Shown one piece after another: positions 59,393 to 64,000 of a stretch of DNA of 64,000 bases. This DNA is from Parvibaculum sp045863935 (GTDB taxonomy: Bacteria > Pseudomonadota > Alphaproteobacteria > Parvibaculales > Parvibaculaceae), in NCBI RefSeq assembly GCF_045863935.1, contig NZ_BTVP01000005.1, forward strand, positions 51,810 through 115,809, read 5' to 3'. Numbering within the stretch: the first letter of the stretch is position 1; each line of letters starts with the position of its first letter. A program made the position numbers and the translations under genes. The notes beneath the pieces were generated by a model. It saw only the letters and a program-made list of their open reading frames with translations, made no database searches and was not told the origin of the DNA.

Positions 59393-59457
59393 CCCGGACC
59401 GGGGATAAAGCGCCCCGTTGCGGCCCGGCTGTCACACGAATGTCATCGAAACGTCAT
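59393..59457. promoter_or_regulatory. Pho-box-like triple heptamer element, copy 2
   Basis: CTGTCAC (59429), ATGTCAT (59440) and ACGTCAT (59451) recur at 11-bp steps, preceded by GACCGGGGATAAAGCGCCCC. About 50 of 62 positions match the element at 18547. It lies between the ubiA start and the Nudix stop. Heptamers read rightward, whereas the only gene with a start nearby (ubiA) lies to the left, so it may be a mobile or spare copy rather than a working promoter. Confidence 0.45.
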
Positions 59458-59465
59458 GAAAGCCG

Positions 59466-59960
59466 TCAGGGGGCGATTTCGAGGGGCGAGGCGGGGATAT
59501 CTCCGGCTATGAGCGCCGGAAGATGCTGCACCAGCGAAGTCGGGAAGATCATTTCGGAGGTGGAGCGGAGTTCGTCGAGCGTCCACCACTTCATGTCCTG
59601 GATGACTTCGCGCTCCAGCGCGGTCCACCCGCTCCGGTTGAAGGCGGTTGTATCGGTGCGGGCGAGGACGAATGTCTCCTGCAAGAGACGATTTTTGCCG
59701 TGGACGCAAAGCACATGCTCGGTGGTCCAGACCGCCGGACCGAGTGCGGCATCGGCCAGACCCGTCTCCTCGAGAAGTTCCCGTCTTGCCGCTGTGGCAA
59801 TGTCCTCTCCGGGCTCTATCTCTCCGCCAATGGTGACCCAATAGGCGCGCTCCAGCACTTTGCCCTCCGCATTGCCGACATTCGGGTCGTGCATCCGGAT
59901 GAGAAGGAGGCGATCCGCCGGGTCGAGCAGGAGGACGCGGGCTGTCTTGCGAGGGAGCAT
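59466..59960 (-). CDS. Nudix hydrolase
   Basis: A 164-aa Nudix protein cleaving a nucleoside diphosphate linked to X. The Nudix box GX5EX7REUXEEXGU is seen as GGEIEPGEDIATAARRELLE followed by ETGL at about residues 46-69, with all catalytic Glu present. The substrate (oxidised nucleotides, ADP-ribose, dinucleoside polyphosphates) cannot be told. The ATG at 59960 gives the usual short leader LPRKTARVLLLDP; a start at 60017 would add 19 residues and reach the flanking repeat. Confidence 0.87.
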   Translation of the reverse strand: MLPRKTARVLLLDPADRLLLIRMHDPNVGNAEGKVLERAYWVTIGGEIEPGEDIATAARRELLEETGLADAALGPAVWTTEHVLCVHGKNRLLQETFVLARTDTTAFNRSGWTALEREVIQDMKWWTLDELRSTSEMIFPTSLVQHLPALIAGDIPASPLEIAP

Positions 59961-60022
59961 GGAACGGACCCGACCGACTGTGAGCTTTCGCCAATCAAAC
60001 AGAGTCAGATCAAACATGGAAT

Positions 60023-60104
60023 GTCATTCCGGCGAAAGCCGGAATCCATCTGACGCGGCGGCAAGGCGAGGGGCCCATGGGCCCCGGCTTTCGCCGGGGT
60101 GACA
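60023..60104. repeat. Palindromic repeat, family B
   Basis: GTCATTCCGGCGAAAGCCGGAATCCA, with its own CCGGC/GCCGG stem (split here: GTCATTCCGGCGAAAGC, CGGAATCCA), is paired at a distance with CCCCGGCTTTCGCCGGGGTGAC. This two-palindrome layout, GTCATTCC...GGGGTGAC, is a very widespread intergenic repeat type in proteobacteria. It lies between the divergent Nudix and rsmE genes. Confidence 0.75.
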
Positions 60105-60163
60105 ATTTTGTTTTTGGCAAAGGTAGTGCGCGCCTTACAAGGTGAGTGACGACAGAGGGTGCG

Positions 60164-60955
60164 ATGGCCGACACAACTCCCGACACGGACGACAACCCCC
60201 GCTGCGCGAGTGGCAGGGCGCGGCTTTATATAGAAGAGAGCCTGAGCGCGGGCACGAGCCTGACGCTCGACCGCGACCAGTCGCATTATCTCGTCAATGT
60301 GCTGCGCATGGGCGAGGGCGGCCGCGTGCTGCTCTTCAACGGGCGCGACGGGGAATGGGCGGCGCGGATCGCAGAGGCCCACAAGAAGAATTGCGTGCTC
60401 GAACTCGTGGCGCGGACGCGCGCGCAGGAGCCGCTGCCCGACATCTGGCTGCTCTTCGCCCCGGTGAAGAAGGCGCGGCTCGACTTCATCGCCCAGAAGG
60501 CGACGGAGATGGGCGTCGCCGTGATCCAGCCGGTCTTCACGGAGCGCACGGTGGTGACGCGCCTCAAGGACGAACGGCTGCAGGCGAACGCGGTGGAGGC
60601 GGCCGAGCAATGCGGCCTCGTCGCCGTGCCGGAAGTACGCGAGGCGGAGAAGCTCGGCACGCTGCTCGCGAAATGGGACGAGATCGCGCCGGGACGGCGG
60701 ATCCTCTTCTGCGACGAGAACGAGGGACCGGGGGCGACGCGCGCCGCGCTCGAAAAGCTCGCGGGCGAGGGAAAGAAGGGATCGCCGCTCGCCGTGCTGG
60801 TCGGCCCGGAAGGCGGCTTCTCGCCGAAGGAGCGGGAAATACTCCGTGGGCGGAGCGATACGCTGGCGCTTTCGCTCGGCCCCCGCATCATGCGCGCCGA
60901 CACGGCGGCGATTGCGGCGCTGGCTGTCGTGGGGCTGATGCTGGGGGACTGGTGA
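60164..60955 (+). CDS. rsmE: 16S rRNA (uracil-1498-N3)-methyltransferase
   Basis: Methylates U1498 of 16S rRNA, 263 aa. The N-terminal PUA-like part contains HYLVNVLRMGEGGRVLLFNG near residue 43, and the C-terminal SPOUT domain has APVKKARLDFIAQKATEMGV near 100, LVGPEGGFSPKE near 210 and SLGPRIMRADTAAIAAL near 238, forming the trefoil-knot SAM site. The ATG 60164 is chosen because the frame upstream has no homology. gshA follows after a composite repeat. Confidence 0.95.
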   Translation: MADTTPDTDDNPRCASGRARLYIEESLSAGTSLTLDRDQSHYLVNVLRMGEGGRVLLFNGRDGEWAARIAEAHKKNCVLELVARTRAQEPLPDIWLLFAPVKKARLDFIAQKATEMGVAVIQPVFTERTVVTRLKDERLQANAVEAAEQCGLVAVPEVREAEKLGTLLAKWDEIAPGRRILFCDENEGPGATRAALEKLAGEGKKGSPLAVLVGPEGGFSPKEREILRGRSDTLALSLGPRIMRADTAAIAALAVVGLMLGDW

Positions 60956-60970
60956 GACAATGTTGTCTAT

Positions 60971-61106
60971 CCACCCTCCCCTCGGGGAGGGTGGAAATTC
61001 GCCTCGCGAATTTCGGGGCGGGGGACTGGGCAAGCCGCTTCCCCCGCCCCGAGAAATTCTTCGCAAGCTTGAATTTCTCGACCCGCCCCCAGGGGCGGGT
61101 GGGTGG
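60971..61106. repeat. Composite palindromic repeat, family C, copy 1
   Basis: Five palindromic modules in series: CCACCCTCCCCTCGGGGAGGG; GAAATTCGCCTCGCGAATTTC; GGGGCGGGG..CCCCGCCCC; GAAATTCTTCGCAAGCTTGA plus ATTTC; and CCCGCCCCCAGGGGCGGG. The same module order, with other loops, recurs at 62747 on the far side of gshA. The whole unit can fold into a multi-branched RNA or cruciform. Confidence 0.8.
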
Positions 61107-61251
61107 ATAAGCCTCGAACGCGGCGGACCGCGATCCGCCGCCGCAAGGCAGGGGGCGTGAAGCTCCTATTCTTTCAACCAAACTTGAATCGCTCCAAACT
61201 TGCGGTCCGTTTGCCGCACTTCTTTGTTACTTCCTGAACCGACATTGGCGC

Positions 61252-61279
61252 TTGTCAGGTTCCGCTCGCGCTCCTACAT
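61252..61279 (+). promoter_or_regulatory. Candidate promoter of gshA
   Basis: TTGTCA (61252-61257) and CTACAT (61274-61279) are spaced by 16 bp, close to the alphaproteobacterial housekeeping pattern. The start would lie near 61286, about 70 bp before the gshA ATG. Confidence 0.4.
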
Positions 61280-61358
61280 CTTTGCGCATATGAGGACCGG
61301 CCGGGGGCAGGGGCTGCCAACCCGCAACGAAAAGGTCCGTTCAGGAAAAGGGGCTCGC

Positions 61359-62723
61359 ATGAGCATTCTCGTTGCCGGGCCCGAGCCCATCACCGACCGC
61401 CGCGATCTGGTGGCCGCACTCGAACGCGGAAACAAGCCGAAGAGCGAATGGCGCATCGGCACCGAGCACGAGAAGTTTCCCTTCTGCACGAGCAATCTGA
61501 CGCCGATCCCCTATGGCGGCGATCACGGCATCCGGGCGATGCTGGAGGGCCTGACGCGCTTCGGCTGGCAGCCGGTCTATGAGGGCGAAAACATCATCGG
61601 CCTCGAAAGCGAGGGCGCGGGCAATATTTCGCTCGAGCCCGGCGGGCAATTCGAGTTGTCGGGTGCGGCGCTTGAAACGCTGCACCAGACCTGCGCCGAG
61701 CTTCACGATCACCTGGCGCAGGTGAAGGAAGTGGGCAGCGAACACGGCATAGGCTTTCTGGGGCTCGGCTTCACGCCGAACTGGCGCCGCGACGAAATTC
61801 CCGTCATGCCCAAGGGCCGCTACAAGATCATGACGGAATACATGAAGAAGGTCGGGACCATGGGTCTCGACATGATGTACCGCTCCTGCACGGTGCAGGT
61901 GAACCTCGACTTCGCCTCCGAAGCCGACATGGTGAAGAAGCTGCGCGTGGGCATTGCGCTGCAGCCCGTCGCGACCGCGATCTTCGCCAATTCTCCGTTC
62001 ACGGAGGGAAAGCCGAACGGCTATCTTTCCTATCGCAGCCATGTCTGGACCGACACGGACAACCAGCGCGCCGGCATGGTGCCCTTCGTTTTCGAGCAGG
62101 GCTTCGGCTTCGAGCGCTATGTGGACTACGCGCTCGATGTGCCGATGTATTTCGTCTATCGCGACGGCAAATATATCGACGCGTCGGGCCAGAGCTTCCG
62201 CGACTTCCTCGAAGGCAGGCTTCCCGCGCTGCCGGGCGAAGTGCCGACGCAAGGCGACTGGAACAATCACCTGACGACGCTTTTCCCGGAAGCGCGCATC
62301 AAGAACTACATGGAAATGCGCGGCGCCGATGGCGGCCCCTGGGCACGCATCTGCGCGCTGCCGGCCTTCTGGGTCGGCCTCATGTACGACCAGTCGTCGC
62401 TCGATGCGGCCTGGGACATCGTGAAGGACTGGACGGCGGAAGAGCGCCAGGCCTTGCGCGACGGCGTGGCGAAACACGGGCTCCACACGCCGTTCCGCGG
62501 CGGCACGCTGCTCGATGTCGCGCGCCGGGTTGTCGCGCTGTCGCGGGCGGGGCTCGACGCGCGCGCGCAGGGCGACGGCGCCGGCGCGACGGAGGCGATC
62601 CATCTGCGCACGGTGGAAGAGATCGTCGAGAAGGGTCAGTCCCCGGCCGAGGAACTGCTGGCGCTTTATCACGGACGCTGGGGCGGCTCGGTCGAACCGG
62701 TGTTCAAGGAGTTTGCGTTTTAG
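61359..62723 (+). CDS. gshA: Glutamate-cysteine ligase
   Basis: First step of glutathione synthesis, joining glutamate and cysteine with ATP, 454 aa. It belongs to the plant/alphaproteobacterial GCS type rather than the enterobacterial one: IGTEHEKFPFC near residue 33, LESEGAGNISLEPGGQFELS near 86, MYRSCTVQVNLDF near 170, and RNEMRGAD-like NYMEMRGADGGPW near 313. The ATG at 61359 follows AGGAAAAGGGG. Glutathione made here could serve the GST and MAPEG proteins of this window. It is bracketed by two composite repeats of the same family. Confidence 0.95.
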   Translation: MSILVAGPEPITDRRDLVAALERGNKPKSEWRIGTEHEKFPFCTSNLTPIPYGGDHGIRAMLEGLTRFGWQPVYEGENIIGLESEGAGNISLEPGGQFELSGAALETLHQTCAELHDHLAQVKEVGSEHGIGFLGLGFTPNWRRDEIPVMPKGRYKIMTEYMKKVGTMGLDMMYRSCTVQVNLDFASEADMVKKLRVGIALQPVATAIFANSPFTEGKPNGYLSYRSHVWTDTDNQRAGMVPFVFEQGFGFERYVDYALDVPMYFVYRDGKYIDASGQSFRDFLEGRLPALPGEVPTQGDWNNHLTTLFPEARIKNYMEMRGADGGPWARICALPAFWVGLMYDQSSLDAAWDIVKDWTAEERQALRDGVAKHGLHTPFRGGTLLDVARRVVALSRAGLDARAQGDGAGATEAIHLRTVEEIVEKGQSPAEELLALYHGRWGGSVEPVFKEFAF

Positions 62724-62746
62724 GAAATCTATTCAGCGCGTATTTT

Positions 62747-62886
62747 CCACCCGCCCCTGGGGGCGGGTCGAAAAATCAGAGCGGAACGCGATGGATTTTT
62801 CGGGGCGGGGGGCGAGCGTTACGGTTTCCCCCGCCCCGAAATTTGTTTCACTGACGTTTCACAAATTTCGACCCTCCCCTTGGGGA
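62747..62886. repeat. Composite palindromic repeat, family C, copy 2
   Basis: Same order of modules as at 60971: CCACCCGCCCCTGGGGGCGGG, an AAAAATC..GATTTTT hairpin, GGGGCGGGG..CCCCGCCCC, AAATTTGT..ACAAATTT, and CCCTCCCCTTGGGG. The last module lacks the final GGG, so this end may be eroded. It lies 23 bp after gshA and could terminate its transcript. Confidence 0.8.
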
Positions 62887-62938
62887 TTCCTCTGCGAAAC
62901 CGTCGCATTGGAGGTTGCCGGGTATGAGGGTCGATGTT

Positions 62939-64000
62939 TTGTTCGATGTTGCCCCTGTTATTGCGGTTCGATCTTGTGCGTTGCGCTGGGCCTGGCGCCG
63001 GGGATCATGTCGCGGGATGCATGCTGGCCCGTCTGAGATTGTAGACGGTGGCGAAGGCGGTGTAGTCGGCGGCGTTGGCGGCGAGGCTGCGACATCGGGT
63101 TCGGGCGCCGCCATAGAGCCGTTTGAGGGCGCTGAACACGGCCTCGACGGGGGCGCGTCTGCGGGCGATGAGATCGTTGCGGCGCTTCTGCCAGCGCGGC
63201 AGCTCGGTCATGTATCTGTGCCTGCGATGCATGATGCGATCCTTGATGCCTTCTGCCTTGAGGCGGTCGCGCCGGGCCTTCTTCTCATAGCCGCGGTCGG
63301 CATAGACGGCGCGCTCGTCGCCGCAGATGAGTTCGTCCGCCACCTCGCTCTCGCTGGTCCGGGCGGGCAGGAACAGAAGACGGCGAATGAGACCGGAGCC
63401 TTCGTCCACGCCGACATGGAAGCGGTAGCCGAAATAGGACTTGCCCGCCTTGTTGGTCCAGTCGGCATCGGGCTCGCGCGCGAGCTTCGTTCCCATCCCC
63501 GCCGCGCGCGGCGGCGGGTTGTGGGTGGCGGCGACAATCGTGGCGTCCAGCAGGGTTCCCTTCTTCAGCATCAACCCTTGGGCTTCGAGCTGCCGGTTGA
63601 CCTCCGCAAAGCAGGCCTCCAGCACGCCCGCCCGCGCCACCGCCTGGCGGAAGCGGCAGATCGTCGTCTCGTCGGGCGTCGCATCCTCAAGGCGGAAGCC
63701 ACAGAAGTTCCGGAACGACAGCCGGTCGAGCAGCGCTTCCTCAAGACCCGGATCGGAAAGATCGTAGAGCGCCTGCAGATAAAGCGCCTTCAGCATCGAA
63801 AGCGCATCGTAGGGCGGACGGCCCGTCTCGCCCTTGCGCGCCTTCTTCGCAAACCGCGCAAGACGCGACCAGTCGATCAATGCCGCAATCTTTGCCAGCC
63901 GCTCATTGCGCCCCAGGCGCGGATCCGCAAACGCTTCAGCAAGACCCATCTGCTTCATCGAAACCTCCCTGATGACAAAAACAGGGAATCATCAATCAAC
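62939..64000 (-). mobile_element. IS5-family insertion sequence, right end at or just beyond the window edge
   Basis: An intact transposase gene is flanked by imperfect terminal inverted repeats: TTGTTCGATGTTGCCCCTG (62939-62957) continuing TTATTG, and, read from the right on the other strand, TTGATTGATGATTCCCTG continuing TTTTTG (63976-63999). About 1.06 kb in all, the usual size for IS5 relatives. The right boundary and any target duplication cannot be checked because the window ends. Confidence 0.7.
63005..63958 (-). CDS. IS5-family DDE transposase
   Basis: A 317-aa transposase. An N-terminal DUF772-type region (GRPPYDALSMLKALYLQALY near residue 46) precedes the RNase-H-like DDE core: LLDATIVAATHNPPP near 137, AVYADRGYEKKARRD near 217 and APVEAVFSALKRLYGGART near 275, giving D, D and E. 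The frame is uninterrupted and has a GGAGG ribosome-binding site, so the element may be active. It is the only transposase gene seen in the window. Confidence 0.92.
   Translation of the reverse strand: MKQMGLAEAFADPRLGRNERLAKIAALIDWSRLARFAKKARKGETGRPPYDALSMLKALYLQALYDLSDPGLEEALLDRLSFRNFCGFRLEDATPDETTICRFRQAVARAGVLEACFAEVNRQLEAQGLMLKKGTLLDATIVAATHNPPPRAAGMGTKLAREPDADWTNKAGKSYFGYRFHVGVDEGSGLIRRLLFLPARTSESEVADELICGDERAVYADRGYEKKARRDRLKAEGIKDRIMHRRHRYMTELPRWQKRRNDLIARRRAPVEAVFSALKRLYGGARTRCRSLAANAADYTAFATVYNLRRASMHPAT

Overview
The window reads as a chromosomal stretch of a GC-rich alphaproteobacterium. The evidence is the alphaproteobacterial set of LPS genes with DUF4170 and DUF2093, the long HisRS type, a sigma32-like promoter plus CIRCE at groESL, DUF6101, and plant/alphaproteobacterial-type GshA. 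The many acyl-CoA and xenobiotic-oxidation genes suggest a Parvibaculum-like member of the Hyphomicrobiales, but that is inference. Almost all of the DNA is coding, in short operons. No tRNA, rRNA, CRISPR array or prophage was seen.

Layout. 1-5.5 kb: N-terminal part of a receiver-like protein (cut by the window edge), then hisS-hisZ-hisG and a TauE/SafE permease. 5.5-8.4 kb: an FMO-SDR operon divergent from a TetR gene. 8.4-11.2 kb: DUF72, a glyA-type SHMT preceded by a ZTP (pfl) riboswitch with an overlapping intrinsic terminator, and a membrane-anchored HIT protein. 11.2-14.7 kb: an acyl-CoA dehydrogenase and groES-groEL with CIRCE. 14.7-20.7 kb: a membrane protein, a divergent Aat-like transferase, a TetR/small secreted protein pair, a D-threonine-aldolase-type enzyme, and a TetR-controlled exported module (113-aa protein plus a frameshifted DUF2145 protein). 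20.7-28.3 kb: oxidoreductase, PFK, GNAT, an APH-type kinase, purD and xseA, with three copies of a long palindromic repeat. 28-38.2 kb: envelope/LPS block (M23 peptidase, LpxL-like acyltransferase, lpxK, waaA, DUF374, MsbA-like ABC exporter, TspO, DUF4170, CysQ-like phosphatase, PmbA). 38-46.5 kb: MAPEG, macrodomain, cytochrome b561-YceI-YceI, arfB, ubiD, DUF6101, crotonase, methyltransferase, ribF. 46.5-54.8 kb: HAD phosphatase, rsmD, rluB, tadA, an ACAD11-type dehydrogenase, GST, a three-PAS histidine kinase and a second APH-type kinase. 54.9-64 kb: desaturase-TetR, a 57-aa protein, an MFS exporter, ubiA, Nudix, rsmE, gshA between two composite palindromic repeats, and an intact IS5-family element.

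Themes. Lipid and acyl-CoA metabolism recurs: two ACADs, two ACAD10/11-type kinases, a crotonase with isomerase-like residues, a desaturase, FMO and SDR. Several transcription units carry readable control sites: the ZTP riboswitch, CIRCE, paired TetR operators, Pho-box-like heptamer triplets, and a hairpin next to a ribosome-binding site. No single wholly new multi-gene system is evident. The best leads are the ZTP switch on a divergent SHMT, the TetR/DUF2145 exported module, the split ACAD10/11-like gene set, the two-copy Pho-box-like element, and the Aat-like protein with altered active-site residues.
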